Counted from the first letter of the stretch, positions 1-9,437 are shown. The stretch: DNA of 61,910 nucleotides from Syntrophaceae bacterium UBA1163 (GCA_002311635.1 DBZJ01000244.1:5486-67395); one strand, 5' to 3'. Program-made: numbers and translations. The notes: generated by a model not told the origin, from the letters alone.

Positions 1-194
1 GAGAGGGATGGGGTGAGGGGCAATTCGATGAAATGTAATAATATTTAACGCGTTTGTATTAATTAATGAGTCAGAACGTTTCATCGTCCGGGGGAAGCCC
101 AGGCCTTGCGTAATTACATTGAAGATTGCCGGAGCGATAATTATTCTTGATTAAAAGAGAAAAGTTGATGAAATTAAGTCTAAAGGAGGGTACC

Positions 195-1001
195 ATGAGA
201 AACTTATTAATAAAACTTGCTGTATTTACGTTGGTGCTAGGGATAGTAAGCGTTGCAACAGCAGAACCGAGAATCGTGGGGAAGACGGTAGACTACAGTG
301 CGCAGGGAGTAGTAATGAAGGGTTACCTAACGTACGACGAGAACATCGCCGGGAAGCGGCCAGGTGTGTTGGTGGTTCCTGAATGGTGGGGGCTGAATGA
401 TTACGCGCGCAAGAGGGCGCGGATGCTGGCGGAGTTGGGATACACTGCTCTCGCCGTGGACATGTATGGCGACGGCAAGGCGGTAACGACTCCTGATGAT
501 GCAGGGAAGCTCTCGTCAGAAGTGATGAAGAATTCTGAAGTTGCCAAGGCGCGTTTTATGGCAGCGACGGACTTTTTGAAAGAACAGCCCAGTGTCGACC
601 CGAATCGTATTGCGGCCATCGGCTATTGTTTCGGGGGTGGCGTGGTTTTAAATATGGCGAGGCAGGGTGTGGATCTCAGAGGGGTTGCAAGCTTTCATGG
701 AAGCTTGACTGCGGTTAAACCAGCCCAGCCCGGCAGCGTCAAAGCAAAAATCCTTGTGCTCCACGGCGGGGCCGATAAGTTTATCACTCCGGAGCAGATC
801 GAGGCGTTCAAGCAAGAAATGAAATCCGCAGGCGCCGATTTTAAATTTGTCTCCTATCCTGATGCTACGCACAGCTTCACCAACCCAGAAGCCACTGAAT
901 TGGGAAAGAAGTTTAATATGCCAATCGCTTACAATGCTGAGGCCGACAGAAAGTCCTGGGGTGAGCTGAAAGAGTTTTTGAAGAACATTTTTAGCAAATA
1001 A
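195..1001 (+). CDS. Exported dienelactone hydrolase family protein
   Basis: Alpha/beta-hydrolase of the dienelactone hydrolase family, which opens lactones or cleaves small esters. The start at 195 is preferred over an in-frame start at 147 because AAAGGAGGG lies just before it and it places a hydrophobic signal peptide (about residues 1-23, ending ATA-EPR) at the N-terminus. The nucleophile motif GYCFGGG puts Cys145 in position, with Asp194 (GGADKF) and His226 (DATHSF) completing the expected Cys-Asp-His triad. The length, about 268 residues, is normal for the family. It stands alone with no operon partner. The substrate cannot be told from sequence. The signal peptide points to a periplasmic location. 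Confidence 0.85.
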   Translation: MRNLLIKLAVFTLVLGIVSVATAEPRIVGKTVDYSAQGVVMKGYLTYDENIAGKRPGVLVVPEWWGLNDYARKRARMLAELGYTALAVDMYGDGKAVTTPDDAGKLSSEVMKNSEVAKARFMAATDFLKEQPSVDPNRIAAIGYCFGGGVVLNMARQGVDLRGVASFHGSLTAVKPAQPGSVKAKILVLHGGADKFITPEQIEAFKQEMKSAGADFKFVSYPDATHSFTNPEATELGKKFNMPIAYNAEADRKSWGELKEFLKNIFSK

Positions 1002-1273
1002 GAGACGAGAAATCGAATCTCAGCAAATTTGAGGGTCGTGGGTCCAGGGAGGGTGGGCGCAGCTTTTAGGCTGTGAGTACCCGGAGCCTAAAATGTGCAA
1101 TTTTGACTGCGGATTTCCTATCTGTCTATCTGTCTTGACAGGCTTTCACAAAAGATGTAAATTCCGTTCTAAAACAGAAAACTTCCTGTCCCGGAGAATG
1201 AAATGGTCGGAGGACGGGAGCCCAAAAAAAATCGGTCATGATTCGCGGTCTAGATCCAGACGAGGAGTAACTT

Positions 1274-1726
1274 ATGTCACTTTCAAGAGAACAGATGAAG
1301 GATGCTCTGAAGCAATGGCACCTTGCGTGGGAGAACCATGATCTGGAAGGGGTCATGAAACTCTTTCACGACGAAATCGTATTTGACAACTGGACAGGTG
1401 GAAAAGCCGAGGGTAAGGAAGCTCTGAGGAAAGCATGGGCACCGTGGTTTACGAACCACGGAGGGTTTCATTTCACCGAGGAAGAGACTTTTATTGACGA
1501 TAAGGAGCAAAAAGTCCTTTACCGGTGGCGACTTGAATGGCCGTCGTCCGAAAAAGGCTGTGAAGGAAAGCGTGAAAAACGAAGGGGCGTCGATATCCTT
1601 CACTTTCAAGACGGAAAGATCGTCAGAAAACTGACCTATTCAAAAACAACCGTTGAAATTGATGGCAAGAGGTTCCCTCTTCGCCCCGTTAGAAAGGATG
1701 CCTCCTGCTCTGCGAAAGAGGAGTAG
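1274..1726 (+). CDS. SnoaL-like / NTF2-fold protein
   Basis: 150-residue protein with the pattern of the SnoaL-like NTF2 superfamily: an N-terminal helix with a W-H-L-A-W segment, the E-x-V-M-x-L-F-x-D-E-I-V-F-D strand, a G-K-E-A-L-R helix, and strands ending in G-V-D-I-L-H-F-x-D-G-K-I. Such proteins are ketosteroid-isomerase-like enzymes or ligand-binding proteins; the reaction is not predictable here. AGGAG lies about 7 bases before the ATG. No signal peptide, so probably cytoplasmic. The last about 20 residues are basic and probably disordered. It is followed by about 200 bases without a gene. Confidence 0.7.
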   Translation: MSLSREQMKDALKQWHLAWENHDLEGVMKLFHDEIVFDNWTGGKAEGKEALRKAWAPWFTNHGGFHFTEEETFIDDKEQKVLYRWRLEWPSSEKGCEGKREKRRGVDILHFQDGKIVRKLTYSKTTVEIDGKRFPLRPVRKDASCSAKEE

Positions 1727-1935
1727 TCTTCAGAATAATTCCGACAGGATTTTACCCCCTGCTCGCTTTCTGACGGGGTTCACATCCATACCAGTTAGTG
1801 TCAATTTCTGCCGCCTAAAGCCTTCTTGACAGAACGCTCTGTGCGTGCAATAAGTTGTTTAATTTTGGAGAAAGTTACCGGCTTTCTTCTGTTATTAAAG
1901 TATGATGGTGTTCATTGTTATCGAGGAAAAACGAG

Positions 1936-2727
1936 ATGAACCAAGATGAATTACTTCAATTAGCTGATCTAAACCTGGCGGAATCCCACCGTGAGATTTC
2001 CAGGTGGAATCCAAATACGGATATGGCTGAACAAGGGGATATTCTTTTTGTTTGCGGGGCGAACACCTTTCCAGCAGTTAACTTCGTCATCAGGGTTGGC
2101 AGGCAATTGAAATCATCCCCTGACAAGCTTATTGCTCAGGCGAAGGAGTTTTTTGGAAAACGGAAGCGATCTTTCACCATCATTGTTCGAACCCATATTG
2201 ACAAGGATCTGCTCGATCAATGCGAAGAGCTTAAACTCTATCAGATATCAAACTTGCCCGGTATGTTCATCGAAGGGATGCTTGAAGACAGGCCGTTGCC
2301 TGACGGCGCCACATTACGGCATGTTACGGATGAGGCGATGGTCAATGACTTTGCTGAGGTGGTAGCGCTTAGCTACACCGCGCTTGGGTTGCCTGAGACT
2401 GTGGGTAGAAGCGTCTTCAGCGCCCCGAATGCTTTTCTCGTGCCCCATCTTTATGCTGTTGTGGCATATCGAGATAACAAGCCCGCTTCCTGCGCTTTGG
2501 CCCTGATGAGTCACGGCATCGCGGGCATTTATTATGTAGGAACGGTTGAGGCGGCACGTGGAATGGGCTTAGCGGAACACTGCACACGAACGGTTGGAAA
2601 TGCTGCCTTCAAGCTCGGTGCTCGCTGTGTTATTTTGCAAGCGAGCCTATATGGTGAGCCCGTCTATAAGAGAATGGGATACAAGGAATTTACCCGCTAT
2701 CCATGGTTCGTATGCCCCAGCCGTTAA
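1936..2727 (+). CDS. GNAT family N-acetyltransferase
   Basis: Probable acetyl-CoA-dependent N-acetyltransferase. The GNAT fold is in the C-terminal half: a strand with G-I-A-G-I-Y-Y-V-G-T-V, then a degenerate acetyl-CoA loop (ARGMGLAEH, replacing the usual Q/RxxGxG/A), a helix, and a C-terminal G-E-P-V-Y-K-R-M-G-Y motif typical of the family. The N-terminal 130 residues are an unassigned extension. An in-frame TTG at 1915 exists, but the ATG at 1936 has GAGG upstream. The substrate is unknown. Confidence 0.7.
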   Translation: MNQDELLQLADLNLAESHREISRWNPNTDMAEQGDILFVCGANTFPAVNFVIRVGRQLKSSPDKLIAQAKEFFGKRKRSFTIIVRTHIDKDLLDQCEELKLYQISNLPGMFIEGMLEDRPLPDGATLRHVTDEAMVNDFAEVVALSYTALGLPETVGRSVFSAPNAFLVPHLYAVVAYRDNKPASCALALMSHGIAGIYYVGTVEAARGMGLAEHCTRTVGNAAFKLGARCVILQASLYGEPVYKRMGYKEFTRYPWFVCPSR

Positions 2728-2820
2728 TTTGGAGCCTTTTCATAAGGGTAGATGCACACCTTCTTCTATGTTACACTTAAGCCAATAAAGATATCGTTTT
2801 GAGCCGGGCAAAGAGGAGAG

Positions 2821-5679
2821 ATGGATGTGAAGATTCTAAGGGTGGACGTGCAAAGTGAAAAGATCAAGTTCGAAAATATGGAGGAAGCGTGGAAGACCAT
2901 CGGCGGCAGCGCCTTCATTGCTAAGATCGTGAACAAAGAGGTTCCCCCGGCTGCGAACCCACTCGGCCCTGACAATCGTTTTATTATTGCTGTAGGCCCT
3001 CTGGCGGGCACTGGCGCTCCACAACTTGGACGGATTTCCGTTGGCGCAAAAAGTCCCTTGACACTGGGAATCAAAGAGGCAAACTCAGGAGGCCCGGCTG
3101 CGCAAATCCTCGACCGGCTGGGGATCCGCGCGATTATCGTTGAGGGTGCGCCTCAGGCTCATCGCTTATACTGCCTATTGATCTCCAAGGAAAAGACCGT
3201 ATTGATTCCAGCGGATGAATACCGCCAAATGAAGAATTATGAATTGGTGGACAGGCTACGGAGACGATACGGTGAAAAAATAGCGGTTATCTCCACTGGA
3301 ATAGCCGGAGAACGGGGATACAAAGGAGCGTCGGTCTCCTTTACGGATATTTTTGGAGATCCATCGCGGAATGCGGCGAGAGGTGGACTCGGTGCGGTGA
3401 TGGGTTCGAAAGGACTCAAGGCGATAATCATTGATCCTTCCCAGGCTGGGCAGGTTGATATGGTCCATCCGGAGGAATTTCGAAAGGTCGTGAAGTCGTG
3501 GATCGATACCCTGAAACATGATGTGAGCTGCAGCTTGTATTCCCGTTTCGGCACCCCGTTTGCTATCAACAATTCCGCCAACCAAGGAACCCTGGTGTCG
3601 AATAACTACCGTTCGGGCACACCGAACAACTTCATTGCCGTGAGCGGCAATAGAATACAAGAGATTCTCTTTGAACGCGGCGGCAAGATGCACGGCTGCA
3701 TGCCCGGCTGTGTTGTTCAGTGCTCCATCATCTATCCGGACAAGAATGGGAAACGGCTCTGCTCTGCCTACGAATACGAAACGATAGCATTGCTTGGAAC
3801 CAATCTGGGCATTATCGATAATGATGCGATTGCGCGGCTCAAGTTCATGTGTGACGATCTTGGCGTCGATGCCATAGAAACAGGAAGCAGCCTTGGTGTC
3901 GCTGCGGATGCCGGGAAAATGTCGTTTGGAGATTGGGAATCCGCTGCCCGACTCTTGGGTGAGATCGAAGAGGAAACGCCGCTTGGCGTGGCCTTGGCCA
4001 ACGGTGTGGTAGCCACTGCGAAATATTTGAACGTAAGCCGTGTACCGGCTTATAGGGGGCAAGCCATACCCGGCCACGATCCCAGGTCGGTAAAGGGGAC
4101 GGGCGTTACCTATTTCACGAGCCCCATGGGGGCGGATCACACGGCAGGACTGACTTACCGGATTCCCAAGAACAAAGACAAGCAGGCTGAAAATTCGCTT
4201 CGATCTCAGATTCAGGCTGCCACCTGCGACGCATTTGGCTACTGTCTGAATTCCGTTCCTGGCGGCCGTGCATCCGTTTATCAATTTTTTGCAGATCTCA
4301 TGAATGCGAGGTATGGGCTCCAGTTGACCCCCGCGGATATCATGGAAATTGGCAAGCAGACGCTGCGAGATCAGATTGCTTTCAATGAAAAGACCGAATT
4401 CGGCAAAATGGATGCAAAAGCCGTTGTTTTTGTCCGGGAGGAGGCCATTACTCCGACGGATCAGGTTTTTGATGTGGATGATGCGGAGATAAAAAACATC
4501 TGGAGGGGACTGGATTCGTACCAGGAGAAGGAGAAAGCTTGGGAAGTCCGCATCCCGCCGCTGCCTGACATTATGTTTGGCGCAGGGGTTGCGGAGAATA
4601 TGGGCCAGCGGATCCGTCAGATGAAGGTCAAAAAAGTATTCCTGACAACCGATCCTGTCATGTTCTCATTGGGAAGGGCTGACGACGTTCGCAAGATTTT
4701 GGAGTCGAGTGGCATATCCACGGTTATTTTTTCGGAGGTGGAGCCTGATCCTTCCATCGAGCTCATCGAGCGGGCTGGGAAGATTTATCAGGAAAATGGT
4801 TGCGACGGAATCGTGGGCCTCGGGGGCGGGAGTTCGATGGATACCGCAAAAACAGTTGGGCTTAGGGTATCCCACCCCGGTGAAATGAGAGAGTTTGAAG
4901 GTATTGTGGGCGGAGGGGGCAAGATTAAACCAATTCTCCCGCCGATCATCTGCATCCCAACGACTTCGGGAACAGGAAGCGAGGTGAATCCTTGCGCCGT
5001 GGTAACGGATAAGGAGAGGGACCTAAAAATTGTATTAATGAATAATTATTTGATTCCCAAACTAGCGGTGATTGATCCCGTCTACTGTAAGACGATGCCA
5101 GCCGGCCTCACCGTCGAATCGGGAATCGACGCGCTGGCTCATTGCATTGAGGGGTACGTCTCATTGGCAACCCCCTATCATCCTTATTTTGAGTCCTACG
5201 CCGTTTACGGAATAAAGTTGATTGGACGAAGTCTCCCTCGGGCATATCAGAACGGGAATGATATCGCCGCACGGACCGATATGTGCATGTCGGCAGTCTG
5301 CGGCGGCCTCGCCTTCTTGAAAGGGTTAGGCATGGGACATGCGATTACACACGTTCTCGGTGCTCATTACCATATGCCCCACGGCCGCGCAGCCACGTAC
5401 GGACTTCTCTGTTTTGTGAGGGCGAATAAAGAGACTTGCAAAGAGCAGTTTATGGACATGGCGCAACTGCTGAACCGCTCCAATGATCTGGAGGCGAGCC
5501 TTCTGGAGTTCTATCGGAAGCTCGATATTTCCGTCAGTTTAAAGGCCCTGGGTGTTCCAAAAGAAGACCTGAAGAAAATTGCCTTCTATACCTCGAGGGA
5601 TGCGGTGAACATGGCCACGGATCCCACTACTCCGAGCCAGCAGAAGATCCTGGAGCTTCTTCAAGAACTCTATGAGTAA
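2821..5679 (+). CDS. Aldehyde:ferredoxin oxidoreductase fused to iron-containing alcohol dehydrogenase
   Basis: A 952-residue two-enzyme fusion. Residues 1 to about 565 are a tungsten/molybdenum-pterin aldehyde:ferredoxin oxidoreductase (AOR family): N-terminal G-G-S-A-F, the R-x-x-x-G-A-K-S-P-x-T pterin region, a cluster motif C293-x3-C297-x3-C301, and a fourth Cys at 475 in D-A-F-G-Y-C. From about residue 575 an iron-dependent (group III) alcohol dehydrogenase begins: GGGSSMDTAK near 667, PTTSGTGSEV near 713, and the metal ligands Asp770, His774, His840 and His854. Both halves look catalytically intact. Together they could interconvert acid, aldehyde and alcohol without releasing the aldehyde (inference). 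AGAGGAGAG precedes the ATG. A short SDR gene follows after 168 bases. Substrate unknown. Confidence 0.88.
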   Translation: MDVKILRVDVQSEKIKFENMEEAWKTIGGSAFIAKIVNKEVPPAANPLGPDNRFIIAVGPLAGTGAPQLGRISVGAKSPLTLGIKEANSGGPAAQILDRLGIRAIIVEGAPQAHRLYCLLISKEKTVLIPADEYRQMKNYELVDRLRRRYGEKIAVISTGIAGERGYKGASVSFTDIFGDPSRNAARGGLGAVMGSKGLKAIIIDPSQAGQVDMVHPEEFRKVVKSWIDTLKHDVSCSLYSRFGTPFAINNSANQGTLVSNNYRSGTPNNFIAVSGNRIQEILFERGGKMHGCMPGCVVQCSIIYPDKNGKRLCSAYEYETIALLGTNLGIIDNDAIARLKFMCDDLGVDAIETGSSLGVAADAGKMSFGDWESAARLLGEIEEETPLGVALANGVVATAKYLNVSRVPAYRGQAIPGHDPRSVKGTGVTYFTSPMGADHTAGLTYRIPKNKDKQAENSLRSQIQAATCDAFGYCLNSVPGGRASVYQFFADLMNARYGLQLTPADIMEIGKQTLRDQIAFNEKTEFGKMDAKAVVFVREEAITPTDQVFDVDDAEIKNIWRGLDSYQEKEKAWEVRIPPLPDIMFGAGVAENMGQRIRQMKVKKVFLTTDPVMFSLGRADDVRKILESSGISTVIFSEVEPDPSIELIERAGKIYQENGCDGIVGLGGGSSMDTAKTVGLRVSHPGEMREFEGIVGGGGKIKPILPPIICIPTTSGTGSEVNPCAVVTDKERDLKIVLMNNYLIPKLAVIDPVYCKTMPAGLTVESGIDALAHCIEGYVSLATPYHPYFESYAVYGIKLIGRSLPRAYQNGNDIAARTDMCMSAVCGGLAFLKGLGMGHAITHVLGAHYHMPHGRAATYGLLCFVRANKETCKEQFMDMAQLLNRSNDLEASLLEFYRKLDISVSLKALGVPKEDLKKIAFYTSRDAVNMATDPTTPSQQKILELLQELYE

Positions 5680-5847
5680 GCTATTGGGGTAACCTGTTAC
5701 CTTGGACAGCCTCTTCAGTAAGTCCATTGGCCGTTCCCCTGTAATACCAGATTGAAAACTTTTCTTAAATATTTTAAAAAAAAATGCTACGGATGATCTC
5801 TGAAACGAGCAGACTAACAAAAACAAAACCATTCTGGAGGTGACATC

Positions 5848-6654
5848 ATGAAGGTCGATAGAAAGGGTCGCTTGGAAGGAAAAGTTGCTGTGATCACAGG
5901 GGCTGCCAGCGGGATTGGCCGGGCTACGGCAGTCGTTTTTGCAAGAGAAGGAGCCAAACTCGCTCTGGCGACGGATAAGAATATCGATGGGCTAAAGGAA
6001 ACGCTGAAGCTGGTCGAGCAGGAAGGGGGAGAGGCGTTCATAAAAAAGACGAGTGTGGCTGTTGAAGAGGAAGTCAAGGAACTGATTGACTTAGCTCTCA
6101 AGACGTATTCCAAAATCGATATTCTTTGCAACATCGCAGGCGTAACGGCGCAGGTCTCTACGTTGGAAGAGCAATCCCCAGAGGAGTGGAAGAGAATTTA
6201 CGAGATCAACGTCTTGGGCGCCGTCTATGGGACGAAACATGTGGCCAAACATATGCAGGAACGCAGGTCGGGGGCGATTGTGAATATGGCTTCGGTGGCT
6301 GGAATCCGGTCAGGGGCCGGGGCCAATTCCTATAGCGCCAGTAAGGCAGCCATTATCAACTTCACCCAGACCGCAGCTTGCGACCTTGGAGGGTTCAATG
6401 TCCGGGTGAACGCGGTCTGCCCCGGTCTGATCGAGACCGGCATGACCAAACCCGTCTTTGACTATGCCCGTAAGGCGGGGAAGGAGGAAAAATTGGGCAG
6501 CCGCTGCGAGCTGCGGCGCTATGGCTTGCCGGAGGAGGTGGCTTATGCAATTCTCTTCCTGGCCAGCGATGAAGCCAGTTATATTACGGGCCAGGCTCTT
6601 CCTGTTGACGGCGGCAACACGGCCTCCCTGAACCTGCCTGGGATGAAGGTTTGA
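5848..6654 (+). CDS. Short-chain dehydrogenase/reductase (SDR)
   Basis: Classical SDR of 268 residues. The cofactor loop TGAASGIG is at residues 17-24, Asn95 is in C-N-I-A-G, and the catalytic set Ser149, Tyr162 and Lys166 (YSASK) is complete. An acidic residue after the second strand (A-T-D-K) favours NAD(H) over NADP(H). The C-terminal P-V-D-G-G pattern is typical. GGAGGTGACATC precedes the ATG. It follows the AOR-ADH fusion on the same strand and could act on a related alcohol or hydroxyacyl substrate, but nothing in the sequence fixes it. Confidence 0.85.
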   Translation: MKVDRKGRLEGKVAVITGAASGIGRATAVVFAREGAKLALATDKNIDGLKETLKLVEQEGGEAFIKKTSVAVEEEVKELIDLALKTYSKIDILCNIAGVTAQVSTLEEQSPEEWKRIYEINVLGAVYGTKHVAKHMQERRSGAIVNMASVAGIRSGAGANSYSASKAAIINFTQTAACDLGGFNVRVNAVCPGLIETGMTKPVFDYARKAGKEEKLGSRCELRRYGLPEEVAYAILFLASDEASYITGQALPVDGGNTASLNLPGMKV

Positions 6655-6739
6655 AAGGGTGAAAGAAGAATCCATAGGTTGAAGTGACCGGCGAAAGACA
6701 TTTTGAAGGTAACCGGGGTAGCGGCGGGAGTTTTGAAGA

Positions 6740-7330
6740 ATGAATATGCGAAAAGTTGTTCTTGGATTCGCATTAGTATCATCTATTCTTGCCGGAGCGA
6801 TTCCCATCCTCTATCACGAGTGGTTTTTTGACAAGAACGAAGTCGATGTCACTCTTCCCGATAACTGGAAACGAATGTCCACCCAGGAAAAGTTGGACAG
6901 TCTTGACGGGCTTTTATCAAAGAACGAAGCCTTCTTTCTGCTATCTCGGATCAAACAGTTAAGAATCAGAAGCCAGTTGAGAAAAATGATTGTTAGCAAA
7001 AAAGACGAGATATTGAAGGATGGGGTTCAGTACAGCTTTGGGTTTCGTTACGATGTCGGGTGGTTGGAAACAGGTCTTTTGGGATTGGTGGAATTTGCCT
7101 CAGTCTGGATGATCTATGGCTCTATAAGAGTGGCAGCTCTCTTGATTCCGCGCGAACCCATTGTACATTTTCCCGCCCCCGGTTTGAGTGGGCGGGTAGA
7201 ATCTCTCCATTTCCCTACGCGGCGCGCGCCCCTCGGTCTTGCCAGTGTTAGGATTACTCTCTTTGGACTGCTCGTTCTCGAGGAGGGACCCAAAAGGCCG
7301 AGGAAACCGGCAGCGGTATGGATCGATTAA
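6740..7330 (+). CDS. Hypothetical membrane protein
   Basis: No family recognised. Two hydrophobic segments are visible: residues about 3-23 (signal anchor) and about 112-133 (L-L-G-L-V-E-F-A-S-V-W-M-I-Y). A charged region containing N-W-K-R-M-S-T-Q-E-K-L-D lies between them, so the N-terminal part probably sits outside the membrane. The last 55 residues are Pro/Arg-rich and come from a GC-rich stretch unlike the start of the gene, so the 3' end may have been altered by a frameshift or may be degenerate. GGGAG lies about 9 bases before the ATG. Confidence 0.5.
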   Translation: MNMRKVVLGFALVSSILAGAIPILYHEWFFDKNEVDVTLPDNWKRMSTQEKLDSLDGLLSKNEAFFLLSRIKQLRIRSQLRKMIVSKKDEILKDGVQYSFGFRYDVGWLETGLLGLVEFASVWMIYGSIRVAALLIPREPIVHFPAPGLSGRVESLHFPTRRAPLGLASVRITLFGLLVLEEGPKRPRKPAAVWID

Positions 7331-7350
7331 AGCATACGGCTTCCAGAATA

Positions 7351-7932
7351 TTATCTCACCAATTTGGTAAACTTCGCGCCTTCGATGGTTGCGCTTGCCA
7401 TCAAACCCCTCTGACCGTACATGAAGGCGACAATAGGGTCCTTAATGTTGATCGTGTCGAGGGATTTTCCCGCCCCGACGTCGATAAAGGTTACTGACCC
7501 GTCCACACCCGCCTTCCAGCCGGAACTCTTCCGAAAATTATTAAGGGCCCCGTCCTGCTTAAATACAAGGATCAAGTTTGTCTTCTGGGCTCCGATTTGA
7601 AAGCCGACAGAGCCGGCTGCGATGCTATAATATTCAACCGTCTTTCCTCCAATCCTCATGGCACCCTCGCCATACTCGCCGCCTACTCCCACCCCTGCCT
7701 TTACAATGTTCGGAATAACAAGCACACCTTTGGCCGCGTTGAGGAACTCCTTCCCACCTTTTACGTGCTGAAGAAAAAGTTCCAGGGCCGCATCGACCTC
7801 TGAATTGATCTCCTTGGCCGTTTTGGCAGAGGAAATCGTGACGGAAAAAATTCCGGTGGCAAGTGTGAGACATGCGGCGAGAACCAACGTCCCGAAACCT
7901 CTTTTTCTCGTACCCGTCACTCCTTTCTTCAT
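7351..7932 (-). CDS. Lipid-binding SYLF (Ysc84) domain protein, exported
   Basis: 193-residue exported protein. An N-terminal basic stretch and hydrophobic core form a signal peptide ending near A-K-T-A. The mature part fits the SYLF/Ysc84 family: G-K-E-F-L-N-A-A-K-G-V-L-V-I-P, a glycine-rich G-V-G-G-E-Y-G-E-G segment, S-I-A-A-G-S-V-G-F-Q-I-G-A-Q and a C-terminal G-L-M-A-S-A-T-I-E-G-A-K. The eukaryotic homologues bind phosphoinositides; the bacterial role is not established. A GGAGG-type site (AAGGGAGGTCGCGCC) precedes the ATG. It is convergent with the preceding plus-strand gene. Confidence 0.8.
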   Translation of the reverse strand: MKKGVTGTRKRGFGTLVLAACLTLATGIFSVTISSAKTAKEINSEVDAALELFLQHVKGGKEFLNAAKGVLVIPNIVKAGVGVGGEYGEGAMRIGGKTVEYYSIAAGSVGFQIGAQKTNLILVFKQDGALNNFRKSSGWKAGVDGSVTFIDVGAGKSLDTINIKDPIVAFMYGQRGLMASATIEGAKFTKLVR

Positions 7933-8217
7933 GGCGCGACCTCCCTTTTCAGAGATTTGATTTGTGGGAAATCTGCTCTTTTTGGCTATCTACTCCAACA
8001 GAATAGACGTGATGGGAGACCTTCATTTAGAATATGATTAGCTTTAGCCTGAAGTCAAGGAGGAGGGGAGTCGCTGGCCTTAAGCAAGTTACCCTCCAGT
8101 CAGAGAAAAAATGGGAGTGCGAAACTGTCTCCCAATAGTGGGTTGCCGCCTGGAAATTTCGAAAATAATCCGGGACAGCCTTTATCCCCTCTATCTTACT
8201 AAGACTTAAAATCCACG

Positions 8218-8640
8218 CTATCTACTCTTTTTGTCCAAAAACTGAAACTGATCATTAAACGTCACATTCGCAAGAAACCAGGTGGATTTTGGTTTATAAA
8301 AATAGAACTCCCAGGTCGTCGGAGCCTTTTCGGATTTCAAGAAATAAACCAATCGTACTACCGAACTGCCCAATTGTTCCTCATGCACTATTTCGTAACC
8401 AAGCACCTTTCCGTACGACGCCAAACCCGACTGTGTCTGCTGCATAAGCAGTGTCACCACTTGGGGTCTGTCCGTCGCGATGCTCGACCCCTTGAATAGT
8501 TGATCGTAGGCTGTGCCTATGCTCCCCTGCTGCAACAAGGCAAGGAAGTTCTCCGCCTTGGATCTCGGCGATTCGGGCTCGGCTGCAAAAACAGAAGTGG
8601 AGATTAAAACCAACATGACGATAAAACATATTTTTCTCAT
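8218..8640 (-). CDS. Hypothetical exported protein, DUF4019-like
   Basis: 140 residues with a clear signal peptide (hydrophobic about 4-18, cleavage near V-F-A-A-E). The mature part has a helix-rich start (A-E-N-F-L-A-L-L-Q-Q-G, A-Y-D-Q-L-F-K-G-S-S) and then strands (Y-E-I-V-H-E-E, V-V-R-L-V-Y-F-L-K, W-E-F-Y-F-Y-K). This resembles small NTF2-like exported domains such as DUF4019; the assignment is by pattern only. AAAGGAGGAGAAAAT precedes the ATG. Confidence 0.6.
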   Translation of the reverse strand: MRKICFIVMLVLISTSVFAAEPESPRSKAENFLALLQQGSIGTAYDQLFKGSSIATDRPQVVTLLMQQTQSGLASYGKVLGYEIVHEEQLGSSVVRLVYFLKSEKAPTTWEFYFYKPKSTWFLANVTFNDQFQFLDKKSR

Positions 8641-8770
8641 ATTTTCTCCTCCTTTCCTTTTGGTATGAATTATACCTCATTTTAGCAACGAGTCAAAGAC
8701 AGACTGAATCTTAAGGCCATAGGGTTGTATCTTTTGAGATTCGCAAGCCCGCCCCGAGGTTTGTTGGCAA

Positions 8771-8806
8771 TAAAAAAGTCCTTGCCCCAAACAGGGACAA
8801 GGACTT
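8771..8806 (-). terminator. Rho-independent terminator after the frameshifted exported-protein gene
   Basis: Read on the minus strand, AAGTCCTTGTCCC pairs with GGGGCAAGGACTT (13 bp with one U-G pair) around a short loop, followed directly by six Ts. It lies about 35 bases past the stop of the gene ending at 8840. Confidence 0.8.
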
Positions 8807-8839
8807 AATAGTCTACGGGTACATCTATGTTGAAACAAG

Positions 8840-9437
8840 TCACTCGGGCTTCGCTGGATGACCAGTTTTCGGATGTTCACCAGCTGGTTTCCCAGCCTCA
8901 GGGCCTGCGGTTTTTGACCCTTTCTCTCCTTCCACTTTCGGTCCTGCACCAGCCGGCGGCCTATGGAATTCTCTGCCTCCCCAATGATGCTCGGCGTGTT
9001 CTCTATACCAAGGCTTTCTGCCCCAGTAGTGATCACGACCCCAATCCCTCCAATGGCTATGGAATTCACCATAGTGTATCCGGTGGTATCCTGGGGGCAA
9101 ACTGAGGATATAATCAGGGGGTATAACCACGATAGGTCTGGGAACAAGGTTTTCATAAATAGTTACCCAGGGTCCTCGATAATGGGCAGCCCTATACCAG
9201 TAGCCTTCGTGGAAGCGATACCAGAAGCCTCCGAAAAAATAAAGACCTACCGTGCCCGGCACCCAATAGACATCGTTTTGCTCACTGGGAACTACCACTA
9301 CATCAGGGGGGGCTGGAAATTCCAGGGGCGGGGGAGGGGGGGACGTTGATTTTGATGTTCACTTCTGCAGCCGCACCAACAAACGACATGCCTACAACCA
9401 AAAACAGTGAAACCAAGAATACTATGCTTCGATTCAT
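8840..9437 (-). pseudogene. Exported proline/aromatic-rich protein, frameshifted in a homopolymer tract
   Basis: The gene starts at ATG 9437 behind AAAGGAGGTGCG. It encodes a signal peptide (M-N-R-S-I-V-F-L-V..., cleavage near A-A-A-E) and then V-N-I-K-I-N-V-P-P before the frame is lost in a run of seven G (plus strand 9336-9342). Adding one G rejoins the second frame, giving P-P-L-E-F-P-A-P-P-D-V-V-V-V-P and a 150-residue remainder with Y-W-V-P-G, F-W-Y-R-F-H-E-G and W-Y-R-A, ending in a Pro/Gly/Lys tail. Full-length relatives with this layout are common exported proteins of unknown function. The break may be a sequencing error, a real mutation or phase variation. Confidence 0.75.

Noticed and set aside
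1093..1341. 82-codon plus-strand frame ahead of the SnoaL-like gene
   Set aside because: It overlaps the start of the better-supported gene, is basic and Cys/Arg-rich without a domain, and has no ribosome site.
3256..4284. 342-codon open frame on the strand opposite the AOR-ADH gene
   Set aside because: It lies wholly inside a well-supported gene, has no ribosome site or recognisable motif, and is what codon bias produces on the opposite strand.
5688..5701. GGTAAC-CT-GTTACC palindrome after the AOR-ADH gene
   Set aside because: Short and isolated, with no T run and no obvious partner; it could be chance.
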